From an uncultured Prevotellaceae bacterium (GTDB lineage: Bacteria; Bacteroidota; Bacteroidia; Bacteroidales; Bacteroidaceae), in the NCBI GenBank assembly GCA_946402905.1, contig CAMIYC010000010.1, positions 1 through 64,000 on the forward strand: a DNA stretch of 64,000 nucleotides, read 5' to 3'. This document shows, in pieces, positions 16,261-25,459 of the stretch; position 1 is the first letter of the stretch; the number at the start of each line of letters is the position of its first letter. The notes beneath the pieces were generated by a model that was not told where the DNA came from, did not search any database, and saw only the letters and a list, made by a program, of their open reading frames with translations. A program made the translations under genes and the position numbers.

Positions 16261-17448
16261 ATGTTTGGAAAAATGCAGGAACATCTCAGAAACACGATAG
16301 CTGAGATTCGTGAGGCAGGACTTTATAAGGAGGAACGTATCATTGAGAGTCCTCAGCGTGCTGCCATCAGTGTGAAAGGTAAGGAAGTGCTCAATTTCTG
16401 TGCCAACAATTATCTCGGATTGTCCGACCATCCACGTCTGATAGAAGGTGCCAAGAAAATGATGGACCGTCGGGGCTTCGGCATGTCGTCGGTGCGTTTC
16501 ATCTGTGGCACACAGGATATCCATAAAGAGTTGGAGGCCGCCATCTCCGACTATTTCAAGACCGAGGACACTATACTTTATGCGGCATGTTTTGATGCCA
16601 ACGGAGGCGTGTTCGAACCTCTCTTTACTGAAGAGGATGCCATTATCTCCGACGCGCTCAACCATGCTTCGATCATCGACGGAGTGCGCCTCTGCAAGGC
16701 GAAACGCTACCGCTATGCCAATGCCGACATGGCCGACCTTGAGCGCTGCCTGAAGGAGGCACAGGCCCAGCGGTTCCGTATTATATGTACCGACGGCGTG
16801 TTCTCCATGGATGGCAATGTGGCTCCGATGAGTCAGATATGCGACCTGGCTGAAAAATATGACGCGCTGGTGATGGTCGATGAGTCTCACTCCGCCGGTG
16901 TGGTGGGCGAGACCGGTCATGGTGTGAGCGAGCTGTGTCACACCTACGGACGTGTGGATATCTATACAGGCACTCTGGGCAAGTCGTTTGGAGGCGCACT
17001 GGGAGGATTCACCACGGGCCGCAAGGAAATCATCGAATTGTTGCGACAGCGCAGCCGTCCGTATCTTTTCTCCAATTCACTCGCACCGTGTATCATCGGC
17101 GCAAGCCTCGAGGTCTTCAAGATGCTCAAAGAGAGCAACGAGATTCATGACCGCCTCGTGGAGAATGTCAACTATTTCCGCGACAAGATGATGGCTGCCG
17201 GATTTGACATCAAACCCACTCAGAGCGCCATTTGTGCAGTGATGCTCTACGATGCCAAGTTGTCGCAGGTCTACGCCAACAAATTGCTCGATGAGGGTAT
17301 TTATGTCACTGGTTTCTACTATCCGGTGGTGCCCAAGGGTCAGGCTCGTATACGTGTGCAGATCTCTGCCGGACACAATCGCGAACAGCTCGACCGTTGC
17401 ATCGAAGCCTTCATCAAGGTCGGACGGGAGTTGGGAGTGCTCAAGTGA
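16261..17448 (+). CDS. kbl: 2-amino-3-ketobutyrate CoA ligase (glycine C-acetyltransferase)
   Basis: PLP-dependent alpha-oxoamine synthase that splits 2-amino-3-ketobutyrate with CoA to glycine and acetyl-CoA. The 395-aa protein has ANNYLGLSDHPRL near the start, DESHSAGVVGETG for cofactor stacking, and the PLP lysine in TLGKSFGGALGG (Lys241). An in-frame ATG at 16198 would add 21 hydrophobic residues not seen in the family, so the ATG at 16261 was chosen. It is followed by an intrinsic terminator at 17485. A serine-palmitoyltransferase-type paralogue is possible, but the neighbouring threonine dehydrogenase makes Kbl most likely. Confidence 0.92.
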   Translation: MFGKMQEHLRNTIAEIREAGLYKEERIIESPQRAAISVKGKEVLNFCANNYLGLSDHPRLIEGAKKMMDRRGFGMSSVRFICGTQDIHKELEAAISDYFKTEDTILYAACFDANGGVFEPLFTEEDAIISDALNHASIIDGVRLCKAKRYRYANADMADLERCLKEAQAQRFRIICTDGVFSMDGNVAPMSQICDLAEKYDALVMVDESHSAGVVGETGHGVSELCHTYGRVDIYTGTLGKSFGGALGGFTTGRKEIIELLRQRSRPYLFSNSLAPCIIGASLEVFKMLKESNEIHDRLVENVNYFRDKMMAAGFDIKPTQSAICAVMLYDAKLSQVYANKLLDEGIYVTGFYYPVVPKGQARIRVQISAGHNREQLDRCIEAFIKVGRELGVLK

Positions 17449-17484
17449 TCATCCCGCGCTCATCACCTGCAGCGATATAGTATA

Positions 17485-17533
17485 CGTGAGCTTCAACGGC
17501 AGATCCTTGCTTTTGAAGCTCACGCTCTTTTTT
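17485..17533 (+). terminator. kbl terminator
   Basis: CGTGAGCTTCAA (17485-17496) pairs with TTGAAGCTCACG (17513-17524), a 12-bp perfect stem, followed by CTCTTTTTT. Lies between convergent kbl and the PAP2 gene. Confidence 0.85.
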
Positions 17534-17540
17534 CAGATGG

Positions 17541-18098
17541 CTATAGACGGAAGGCGATGTCGACCCTGTTGCCGCTGAAGCCGATACTCACATCGCGCTT
17601 GCCAAAACATTTCTTGCTGAGATAATACGTCAGTTCGGTGCCGAGGAATCCGATGCCAGCGCCAGCTGCTACGTCATACCAGTGGTGGCGGTCGCGCCGA
17701 ACTCTGTCGATAGCGGTCAGCGTGGCCACCGCATATCCGCCTATGCTGACCCAAGGCGAGAGATGGCCATATTCCTTGTGCAGGATTGTGGCACCGGAGA
17801 ATGCCAGGGTGGCATGACCCGATGGGAAGGAGTAATGGTCGCTATGGTCGGGGCGGTCTTCCTTGAACGAATGTTTCAGTCCGTAGGTGATGGCGTCGGA
17901 GATGATGTATGAGGCGGCAGCATTGCCGACCGTCTCCCACCAGTTGTGATGGTTATCCAAGCCGGCTGTCTTCATGATTAGCATCGTGGCCAGGGGGATA
18001 TGTTGGGTGATGTCGTTGAAGGTGTCGCTGTGCCTTTGTTGGGCACATAGCGTTGAGAAGGGCATGAGAATGAAGAGAAATATATAGATGAATCTCAT
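17541..18098 (-). CDS. PAP2-family membrane-associated phosphatase
   Basis: A 185-aa type 2 phosphatidic acid phosphatase homologue with the three-part active site: KHSFKEDRP, PSGH (in SFPSGHATLAFS) and RVRRDRHHWYDV. A cleavable signal peptide ends in CAQQ, so the enzyme faces the periplasm, where relatives dephosphorylate lipids, undecaprenyl pyrophosphate or lipid A. The start at 18098 gives a clean signal peptide; an ATG at 18125 would add nine residues. TACCTTTG at 18150-18143 is the probable -7 element. It is a single gene converging on kbl. Confidence 0.82.
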   Translation of the reverse strand: MRFIYIFLFILMPFSTLCAQQRHSDTFNDITQHIPLATMLIMKTAGLDNHHNWWETVGNAAASYIISDAITYGLKHSFKEDRPDHSDHYSFPSGHATLAFSGATILHKEYGHLSPWVSIGGYAVATLTAIDRVRRDRHHWYDVAAGAGIGFLGTELTYYLSKKCFGKRDVSIGFSGNRVDIAFRL

Positions 18099-18246
18099 GG
18101 GGAAACAATGAAAAAATAGCGACATCGTTTAATTTACACTGGCAAAGGTACTGCAAAGATTGAGCAAATAGGATAATTTTATGACTTTTTATCTTTTTTT
18201 CTTGATTATTTGATATGTGTCATGGCCAGGCAAAAACAATATGCAC

Positions 18247-18343
18247 TAAATTTGACCTACGGCCGAAGATAGGCTGCGGTTCGGAAAAGAAAACAAAAAC
18301 TTCGTGTTTTGTTTTGCTTTTCGCTCACCTTGCACTATCTTTG
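18247..18343 (+). promoter_or_regulatory. 89-bp-type promoter repeat, single copy
   Basis: This stretch matches the 89-bp units in front of the two ATPase genes. It holds the tail of one unit (TAAATTTG, 18247-18254) and one full unit with the 29-nt module (18289-18317) and a perfect promoter: TTTG (18313-18316), 19 bp, TATCTTTG (18336-18343). It reads into the GH106-like/GH28 gene at 18367. Confidence 0.75.
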
Positions 18344-18366
18344 CATGAAACAAACTATTATATTCC

Positions 18367-21300
18367 ATGAGAAAACTATTCCTTACGATCTTTGTGTGTC
18401 TTGCTGCCTTGTCGGCCCGGGCACAGTCGAAAGAGACCTTCAGCAACCCGCCAGCCGAGATGTGTAGCCATGTCATACTCGGATGGGATGGTGAGATCAG
18501 CGCCCAGGTCATGGAGAGAGACCTCGATGCCATACAGAAAGCAGGATTTCGCAATGTCATCATCGAGCCGGGGTATCGAATGGGGACTCCCTACCTGAGC
18601 GAACAGTGGTTTCAGAATGTGCGCATGATGGCTGATGCCGTGGCGCGCCGTGGCATGAAAATGTGGATTATAGATGAGGGGAAATACCCCAGCGGAATGG
18701 CGGGGGGCAAATTCTCGCAGCTGCGTCCAGACCTGTGTATGCAGGCCTTGGTGGCTCAGGGTGATACAGTGATGGCTGTGAGGCGGTCGTCGCAGACACG
18801 CTGTGTGAACAATCCCACAGGCGGAAAAGACGAGAGCAACTCTCTGTGCGACTACCTCGACACCTTGGCTGTCGACCAGTTCATAGAGTGGACCCATGAG
18901 CAGTACAGACGCACCCTGGGTTCACATCTCGGCACTACAGTCCTGGGATTCAGAGGGGATGAGCCCGCATTCCAGCGTGTGCCGTGGACAACGGATATCG
19001 TCAGCGTGTTTGAACGGGAGAAGGGATACAGCCCCATGCCTTACCTGAAGGTGCTGACCAAAAACAGCCGTTCCTCTCTCAACGCACCGTCACTGACAGA
19101 AGAGGAACGCCGGGCAAAGGCCGACTACTGGGATGTGTGGAGTCGTCTCTTTGCCGACCGCTATTTCAAGAGGCAGGCCGACTGGTGTGAGGCTCATGGG
19201 GTGAGTCATATCACGCACATGGACAAGGATGACATGTTGTCATGGTGCGTGAAGATGGAGGGTGACCCTTTCCGGTGTCTCAGCAGGGTGCAAGTACCTG
19301 GCGTGGATGTGATCTGGTCGCAGGTGTGGTATGGCAGCAATACGGAGTATCCGCGTCTGGCCTCTTCCACAGCTCATGTGTACGGACGGCAGAGGGCTTT
19401 CAGTGAAAGCTTTGCGGCATATTACAGAAAACTGGATATCCCTTCGGTCAAGTATGTCGTTGACTATCAGATAGCCAGGGGCATCAATTTCTTCGAGTTC
19501 ATGTTCTTCCAGAGCAAACGTGGCCCCACCGGCTATATGGCTGATCCGGGGATGGCTGCGCTCAATGCCTATGTCAACCGCGCCACGTGGCTCATGGCGC
19601 AAGGACAGCCTACGGCGCGGGTGGCGGTATATGCTCCCGTGTCTACGCTCTGGCTGGGCAACGACCGTGCCGAGGATTATATGAAGGCGGTCGGGCATAT
19701 GCTCACAGCCCATCAGTATGATTTCGACTTCATCACCGATGATGCGCTGACCGAGGCGATAGAGGTGGGCAATGGTACCTTGCGCAACAGGAGCGGACAG
19801 ACTTATACTTCTCTCGTGATACCCTACAGTGAGGTGATACGGCTGAAAGCCTGGCAGAAGATACGTGAGTTTGCCAGTCGTGGAGGCAAGGTCATGTTTG
19901 TGGGAGGTAAGCCCGGGAGCGTTGTCGACAGGAGTTTCATGCACCCACAGCCGATAGACATGATCGATCCAGCTCCGCTCTTCACCGACAGCCTGTGGCA
20001 TCAGGAGATGGAAAATACTCTCCCGAGACGCCAGCTGACCGTCGTGGCAGGTCATGCCGACAGCATCGCCTATACTGCGCGCAAGACGGCTGATGCGCAT
20101 ATTTTCTTCCTGCTCAACCAGCGAAGTCAGTCCACGCAGGTCACGGTCGACCTCGACTGCATGGGCGAGGCTCAGCTTTGGGATGCCATGACGGGTGATG
20201 TCCACAGCATACCCTTCACGGTCGTAGGCAACCAAACTCGCGTCACGCTTGATATGAAAGCCTGGGATGCGAAAATCATCGTCGTAAAAAAGCGCCAGAC
20301 AGATTATCCGGTCAAAAATTATAAGAGTATACAGGCGGCCATCGACCAGGCTCATCGCGACGGCGGTGGCAGGGTGGTCATCCCCAAAGGTAAATATCGC
20401 ACGGGGGCATTGTTCTTTCCCCGTGGGGTCGACCTGCATCTGGAGCAGGGAGCTGTCTTAGTGAGTATCGTCGATACTACGTTATACCCTATCGTCGACA
20501 CTCGGTGGGAGGGACGTATGCAGAAAGCACGTGCGGCATTGCTCAATTTCGACGACAACGACGGATGCAGGGTCACCGGCAGCGGAGTCATCGACGCGCA
20601 GGGACTGAAATGGAAGAATCTCAAGACACGCTTCATGGGGAGACCTAAAACTTTTTGTTTCAATCACTGCGACGGAGGAAGTATCTGTGGGGTGAAGATC
20701 CTCAATCAGGCTTTCTGGTGTCTGCACATCTTGTTCACCGACGGATTCACCGTGGATGGGGTGTCTGTCGAGGCCCAGGATTATATCCCAAGCAGTGATG
20801 GCATCGACATCGACTCGTCTACAGGCGTGACTGTGCGCAACACGCATATCAAGGCTCATGACGATTGCATCTCTATCAAGAGCGGCAAGGATGCCGACGG
20901 GCGCAGGGTGAATAAGGCCTCAGCAGACATCCTGATCGAAGGCTGCCATTTCGATTACGGACACGGAGGGGTGGCCATCGGAAGTGAAGTGTCGGGCGAT
21001 GTGCGCAGGGTGACAGTCAGGAGATGTGATATGTCGGGGGAGAACTGGAACCCTATCCGCTTCAAAAGCCAGCCGTCACGGGGTGGGGTGATCGAGGATG
21101 TACTCTTTGAGGATATTGATATCCGCCAGGCACGCAACGTCTTTGAGGTGAATATGTCCTGGCGCATGAAGGGGGCAACAGAACCACCTTACAAGCCGCT
21201 GACGACACTGCGTAACATTCGTTTCCGCAACGTCACGGCGCACGCTGAAAACGCTGGCCTCTTCAGAGGGTATGAGGAACAGCCTCTCACGCCAGAGATC

Positions 21301-21402
21301 TTTTCTTTTGAAAATTGCCGCCTGTATGTCAAGACTCCCCTGCAGCTGCAGTTTGCCAGCCTTGACCTTCAGGGACTGGACATCATCACCGAAAATCATT
21401 GA
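18367..21402 (+). CDS. secreted fusion of a GH106-like domain and a GH28 polygalacturonase domain
   Basis: A 1011-aa exported enzyme (signal peptide about 1-20). Residues about 22-640 resemble the GH106 alpha-L-rhamnosidase-like barrel: a start with FSNPPAEM, then RDLDAIQKAGF, WFQNVRMMADAVARRGMKM and a WDVWSRLFADRYF segment. Residues about 648-1005 are a right-handed beta-helix of family GH28, with DGIDID (Asp811), HDDC (Asp832-Asp833), GHG (865-867) and RFK (898-900), the GH28 catalytic set. Cutting both rhamnose and galacturonate linkages would suit rhamnogalacturonan I. The sulfatase gene begins one base after the stop. The GH106 assignment is less sure than the GH28 one. Confidence 0.85.
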   Translation: MRKLFLTIFVCLAALSARAQSKETFSNPPAEMCSHVILGWDGEISAQVMERDLDAIQKAGFRNVIIEPGYRMGTPYLSEQWFQNVRMMADAVARRGMKMWIIDEGKYPSGMAGGKFSQLRPDLCMQALVAQGDTVMAVRRSSQTRCVNNPTGGKDESNSLCDYLDTLAVDQFIEWTHEQYRRTLGSHLGTTVLGFRGDEPAFQRVPWTTDIVSVFEREKGYSPMPYLKVLTKNSRSSLNAPSLTEEERRAKADYWDVWSRLFADRYFKRQADWCEAHGVSHITHMDKDDMLSWCVKMEGDPFRCLSRVQVPGVDVIWSQVWYGSNTEYPRLASSTAHVYGRQRAFSESFAAYYRKLDIPSVKYVVDYQIARGINFFEFMFFQSKRGPTGYMADPGMAALNAYVNRATWLMAQGQPTARVAVYAPVSTLWLGNDRAEDYMKAVGHMLTAHQYDFDFITDDALTEAIEVGNGTLRNRSGQTYTSLVIPYSEVIRLKAWQKIREFASRGGKVMFVGGKPGSVVDRSFMHPQPIDMIDPAPLFTDSLWHQEMENTLPRRQLTVVAGHADSIAYTARKTADAHIFFLLNQRSQSTQVTVDLDCMGEAQLWDAMTGDVHSIPFTVVGNQTRVTLDMKAWDAKIIVVKKRQTDYPVKNYKSIQAAIDQAHRDGGGRVVIPKGKYRTGALFFPRGVDLHLEQGAVLVSIVDTTLYPIVDTRWEGRMQKARAALLNFDDNDGCRVTGSGVIDAQGLKWKNLKTRFMGRPKTFCFNHCDGGSICGVKILNQAFWCLHILFTDGFTVDGVSVEAQDYIPSSDGIDIDSSTGVTVRNTHIKAHDDCISIKSGKDADGRRVNKASADILIEGCHFDYGHGGVAIGSEVSGDVRRVTVRRCDMSGENWNPIRFKSQPSRGGVIEDVLFEDIDIRQARNVFEVNMSWRMKGATEPPYKPLTTLRNIRFRNVTAHAENAGLFRGYEEQPLTPEIFSFENCRLYVKTPLQLQFASLDLQGLDIITENH

Positions 21403-21403
21403 G

Positions 21404-22981
21404 ATGAAGGCAAAAGACCATTCTCAATGGTGGACTTGCCTGCTGGCTGTAGCGCCCCTGCCGTTGGCAGCACCACAGGATGCCGCAGCCGCTGGGCATC
21501 ACGGAGAAGGCATGCCACCGAATATCATCCTCTTCCTGGTCGATGATATGGGATGGCAGGATACTTCCGTCCCATTCTGGAAAGAAAGGACAGTGATGAA
21601 TGACAGATACGAGACGCCCAATATGGAGAGGCTCGCACAGGAGGGAATGGTCTTCACGCAGGCTTATGCTGCACCTATCAGCTCTCCCAGCCGGTGCTCA
21701 CTGATGACGGGGGCGAATGCCGCACGGCACAGAGTGACCAATTGGACGTTGCTCAAAGATCATTCCACGGATGTTGACGACCCTGATGTGTCGCCGCCTG
21801 AATGGAACATGAATGGTATCTGCCAGCAACAAGGGGTCGCACATACATTCTTTGCCCGCTCTTTTGTCGATATACTCCACCGGCATGGCTATTATACCAT
21901 CCATTGCGGAAAGGCACACTGGGGCGCTGAAGGCACACCCGGTGAGGATCCCGTACATTTCGGATTTGATGTCAACATCGCCGGACATGCCGCAGGCGGA
22001 CCGGCCACCTATCTCAGTGAGCAGAATTATGGCCATGACCAGCAGGGACAGCCTGTATCGCCCATGCACACACCCGGACTGCGAAAGTATTGGCAGACGG
22101 GCACATTCCTCACCGAGGCGCTCACTCGTGAGGCTCTCTCGGCTCTCGATAGCGCAAGGCAGAGGAGACAGCCTTTTTTCCTTAATATGTCGCATTATGC
22201 GGTGCATATCCCCATCGACAGAGATCCACGTTTTTACGAGAAATACGTCACTAAGGGGCTCTCTTCCCGGGAAGCTGCTTACGCCTCTCTGATAGAAGGT
22301 GTCGACAAAAGCCTTGGCGAGATACTCGACTGGGTGGACCGCCACGCAGAGACTGACAACACCGTGATCATCTTCATGAGTGACAATGGCGGACTGGCTA
22401 CCAGCAGCTATTGGAGAGACGAACCGCTCTATATGCAGAATGCACCGTTGCGAAGTGGTAAAGGGTCGCTTCTGGAGGGAGGCATCCGTGAACCGATGAT
22501 TGTGAGATGGCCCTCGCAAGTGAAACCCGGCTCACGGTGTGATGAATTGGTGATGATCGAAGATTTCTTTCCCACATTGCTGGAAATGGGGGGCGTGAGG
22601 AGATACAAGGTGCCGCAGACCATCGACGGCAAGAGTTTCATGCCGTTGCTCACACAGGTTGGCCATCAGCCCAAGCGCAAGACATTGGTGTGGAACTATC
22701 CAAATGTATGGGGAAACACCGGGCCGGGCATCAGTCTCAACTGTGCCATACGCCAAGGCGAATGGAAACTGATTTATCACTATGATACGGGAGAGAAGGA
22801 GTTGTACAATATTTCCGAAGATATCGGCGAATCGCAGAATTTGGTCAGCCGCCATCCACGACTGGTGAGAAAACTTTCTCGTCTGTTGGGTCGTAGCCTG
22901 CGCCGGATGAAAGCCCAGCGGCCAATATACAAGTCCACCGGCAAACCTTGCCCGTGGCCGGATGAATCAGTCTCAGGATAA
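21404..22981 (+). CDS. Ser-type sulfatase, secreted
   Basis: A 525-aa sulfatase that would remove sulfate esters from a polysaccharide outside the cytoplasm. The start at 21404 directly follows the previous stop and gives a signal-like N terminus; the longer frame is only overlap. VDDMGWQD is the N-terminal metal site. The activation motif is Ser93-Ser-Pro95-Ser-Arg97 followed by CSLMTG, so the formylglycine residue would come from serine, needing an anSME-type maturase that is not in this window. HYAVHIP and SDNGG are further family motifs. Co-transcription with the fusion glycosidase suggests a sulfated or mixed glycan substrate. Confidence 0.9.
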   Translation: MKAKDHSQWWTCLLAVAPLPLAAPQDAAAAGHHGEGMPPNIILFLVDDMGWQDTSVPFWKERTVMNDRYETPNMERLAQEGMVFTQAYAAPISSPSRCSLMTGANAARHRVTNWTLLKDHSTDVDDPDVSPPEWNMNGICQQQGVAHTFFARSFVDILHRHGYYTIHCGKAHWGAEGTPGEDPVHFGFDVNIAGHAAGGPATYLSEQNYGHDQQGQPVSPMHTPGLRKYWQTGTFLTEALTREALSALDSARQRRQPFFLNMSHYAVHIPIDRDPRFYEKYVTKGLSSREAAYASLIEGVDKSLGEILDWVDRHAETDNTVIIFMSDNGGLATSSYWRDEPLYMQNAPLRSGKGSLLEGGIREPMIVRWPSQVKPGSRCDELVMIEDFFPTLLEMGGVRRYKVPQTIDGKSFMPLLTQVGHQPKRKTLVWNYPNVWGNTGPGISLNCAIRQGEWKLIYHYDTGEKELYNISEDIGESQNLVSRHPRLVRKLSRLLGRSLRRMKAQRPIYKSTGKPCPWPDESVSG

Positions 22982-23116
22982 TGTCCCAGAATGCCATAAT
23001 ACAAACAAAACGCAAAAAAAGACAAAAAAACATAAACTTGGTGCTGTTACGTTTTTTATGATTATCTTTACACTCCATTTCTGGAAAGAATGTAATTAAA
23101 TTTAAGATAAAAGGAT

Positions 23117-23755
23117 ATGCACTTATATAGATTTTCAGGTCTGCTGTGCTCGCTCTTGATGACGCTGGGGCTCTCGGCGCAGGGAAAAGTAGATATGCCG
23201 ACGATGTTCAGGCAGAACAAGACTTCTGTCGTCACACTCAAAAGTGGGCGAAAAGTAAAAACCCCCAACTCGAATGTCTTCCTCAAAAACGGAGCACTGC
23301 TCTATTTCGAAGGCACGAAAGCCAAGGAGGCACGGATGGATATTATCGAAAGCGTGGATTTCGACGAGCGAAAGTTTATTAATATCGACGACCGCCTGGC
23401 CTATTTCGTCGACTCCGTCAAGGGCAACAGCCTCTATTGCGTCGAGCTGATCGATATTGATGCCTATGAGCGCAACCTCAAAAACAATGTCAATATCACC
23501 AATATTGATTTCAACAGCGAGATGCTCCAGACATCGACCAACAACCTCAACACCGAAGACGATATACAATATCCCATCATTCACCAATACTATTATCTGC
23601 TCGACGGGAAAATCGTCAAAGCTCACGACCGCGACCTCGCTTATCACTTGGACAAAGAGCGAAAACGGCATCTGCGGACGATGGTTGAAGACCCTGCTTT
23701 CAATTGGACAGATTCGGAGAGCCTGATGAAATTGTTGAAACTTATCACCAAATAG
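23117..23755 (+). CDS. exported protein of unknown function
   Basis: A 212-aa protein with a signal peptide (about 1-21, ending SAQG). No known domain was recognised. The N-terminal part is beta-rich with a repeated basic TLKSGRKVKTPNS segment, the middle is rich in Asp/Asn/Ile, and the C terminus is helical and charged. It is followed after 7 bp by the PH-like membrane protein gene and then dacB, so it probably belongs to an envelope operon. The upstream TATCTTTA near 23065 is a near-match to a -7 element. Confidence 0.7.
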   Translation: MHLYRFSGLLCSLLMTLGLSAQGKVDMPTMFRQNKTSVVTLKSGRKVKTPNSNVFLKNGALLYFEGTKAKEARMDIIESVDFDERKFINIDDRLAYFVDSVKGNSLYCVELIDIDAYERNLKNNVNITNIDFNSEMLQTSTNNLNTEDDIQYPIIHQYYYLLDGKIVKAHDRDLAYHLDKERKRHLRTMVEDPAFNWTDSESLMKLLKLITK

Positions 23756-23762
23756 GATCAAA

Positions 23763-24164
23763 GTGAAGCGTACGTTCCAACACCGGGTGGCCTTGTCGGC
23801 AGTCGCAAGCGTGGTCATGCTGGCTTTCCTTACCTTCTATTTCTTCTGGCACCGGGCTGGAGTACATGTCATCATCGGCTTTGCCTTGATGATGGTCACT
23901 ATCGTTGTGCTGGAGCGCGTGGTGCATACCACTTATACCATCACTGATGAGGGATGCCTGGAAATATATCGCGGGAGATGGAGCAAACTACAGAGGATAC
24001 CATTGAGCGATATCGTCAGTATGGAAATCAGGAAATCACCTCTCGGACTCACACGCTACGTCTTGATCGAATACGGTGCAAACCATTTCGTCAGCGTTCA
24101 ACCAGACAACGAAGAAAACTTTATACAAGAAATCAGAAAAAGACTGAAAAGACATGAAAATTGA
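23763..24164 (+). CDS. small membrane protein with a bacterial PH-like domain
   Basis: A 133-aa protein with two membrane helices (about 10-30 and 34-52) and a C-terminal beta domain resembling the YdbT/bPH family (TYTITDEGCLEIYRGRW followed by LSDIVSMEI). The start is a GTG, the only in-frame start that keeps the first membrane helix; the next ATG lies inside it. Its end overlaps the dacB start by 11 bp, pointing to translational coupling. Function unknown; the order exported protein, PH-like protein, PBP4 suggests a role at the envelope. Confidence 0.7.
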   Translation: MKRTFQHRVALSAVASVVMLAFLTFYFFWHRAGVHVIIGFALMMVTIVVLERVVHTTYTITDEGCLEIYRGRWSKLQRIPLSDIVSMEIRKSPLGLTRYVLIEYGANHFVSVQPDNEENFIQEIRKRLKRHEN

Positions 24165-25431
24165 CAAATATCCATATAAGTCTTGTAAGACGGTAAATCT
24201 CTTTCGCCCCAGCATATTGATCTTACTCATGATGTGGCTGATGGCCCCGTCGCAAGGAAGAGCGCAGATCGTAGATGACAGCAACCACAACATCCAGAAT
24301 ATGGGCGACGATGTCTCGCCTTACCGTAATTGGCTCGATGGCGTGAGATACCGACTCGACGGACTCATGGACGACAAACTGCTTCAGACTACACAGCTCG
24401 GGCTTCAGGTCTACGACCTCACGGTAGGACAGATGGTCTATCAGAAAAACGAAAGGCAGCGCATGCGTCCGGCATCGGTCATGAAGGTGCTCACATCAAT
24501 CACTGCACTCGATATGTATGGCGGCAATTTTGAGTACCGCACCAGTGTGTGCTGCAATGGCAATATGGCAGGCGACACACTGAGGGGTAACCTCTATTGT
24601 GTCGGAGGGTTTGACCCTACGGTGACAAAGACCGACATCTCTGTCATGGCTGACAGGGTGAGGCAGTTTGGTATCTCGCATGTGGATGGAATGCTTGTGG
24701 CGGATCTCACCATGAAGGATACTACGACTTACGGAAGCGGATGGTGCTGGGATGACGACAACGACAAACTCACACCGCTCCTGGTTGACAAGAAAGACCA
24801 GTTTCTCTCTGTCTTTGCACAGTCTCTCAGGGAGAAGGGTGTATCGCTGAATGTCGTGTTCTCCAAGGGGAAGGTGCCTCAGGGATGTACGGAGATCTAC
24901 CAGCATCGCAACAGTATAGACAATGTGCTTCAGCGAATGATGAAAAAGAGCGACAACCTCTATGCCGAGTCGATGTTCTACCAGATCGCAGCGGGCAGCA
25001 GCACGCAACCAGGACGGGCCAGCGACGCCTCCGGGGCTATCAAGAGACTTGCCTTCCGCCTGGGCCTGGATTCCACACAGTATACATTCGCTGATGGAAG
25101 CGGCTTGTCGCTTTATAGCTATGTCTCTGCCGAACTGTTGGTGCGCTTCCTGCGCTATGCTTACGAGCAGAGACCCATCTACGCACATCTCTACCCGTCA
25201 CTGCCCGTGGCAGGGGTTGACGGCACGCTCGAAAACAGAATGAAAAAAGGCAGTGCGCGAGGCAATGTACATGCCAAGACTGGCACGGTGACAGGAGTGT
25301 CGACGCTGGCCGGATACTGTACCGCTGCAAATGGCCATCAGCTTTGCTTCGCTATCCTCAACCAGGGACTCGTCAAGGCCTCCGACGGACGCGACTTCCA
25401 GGACCGTCTCTGTGAGGTGCTCTGCAGGTAA
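24154..25431 (+). CDS. dacB: D-alanyl-D-alanine carboxypeptidase/endopeptidase (PBP4 type)
   Basis: Periplasmic class C penicillin-binding protein that trims or cuts peptidoglycan peptides. The 425-aa protein has a long N-terminal signal/anchor (hydrophobic 21-37) and the active-site triad motifs SxxK in RPASVMKVLTS (Ser108, Lys111), SDN in KKSDNLYAE (about 267) and KTG in HAKTGTVTG (about 372). Between the first two motifs lies the insertion typical of PBP4. It is coupled to the upstream PH-like gene by an 11-bp overlap. The following lipoprotein gene starts 28 bp downstream. Confidence 0.93.
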   Translation: MKIDKYPYKSCKTVNLFRPSILILLMMWLMAPSQGRAQIVDDSNHNIQNMGDDVSPYRNWLDGVRYRLDGLMDDKLLQTTQLGLQVYDLTVGQMVYQKNERQRMRPASVMKVLTSITALDMYGGNFEYRTSVCCNGNMAGDTLRGNLYCVGGFDPTVTKTDISVMADRVRQFGISHVDGMLVADLTMKDTTTYGSGWCWDDDNDKLTPLLVDKKDQFLSVFAQSLREKGVSLNVVFSKGKVPQGCTEIYQHRNSIDNVLQRMMKKSDNLYAESMFYQIAAGSSTQPGRASDASGAIKRLAFRLGLDSTQYTFADGSGLSLYSYVSAELLVRFLRYAYEQRPIYAHLYPSLPVAGVDGTLENRMKKGSARGNVHAKTGTVTGVSTLAGYCTAANGHQLCFAILNQGLVKASDGRDFQDRLCEVLCR

Positions 25432-25459
25432 TTATTTTCCACGGCTAAAAAATATTCAG

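Noticed and set aside
19240..20439. A 399-codon minus-strand open frame inside the GH106-like/GH28 gene
   Set aside because: Antisense shadow with no recognisable domain; the plus-strand protein has full family motifs.
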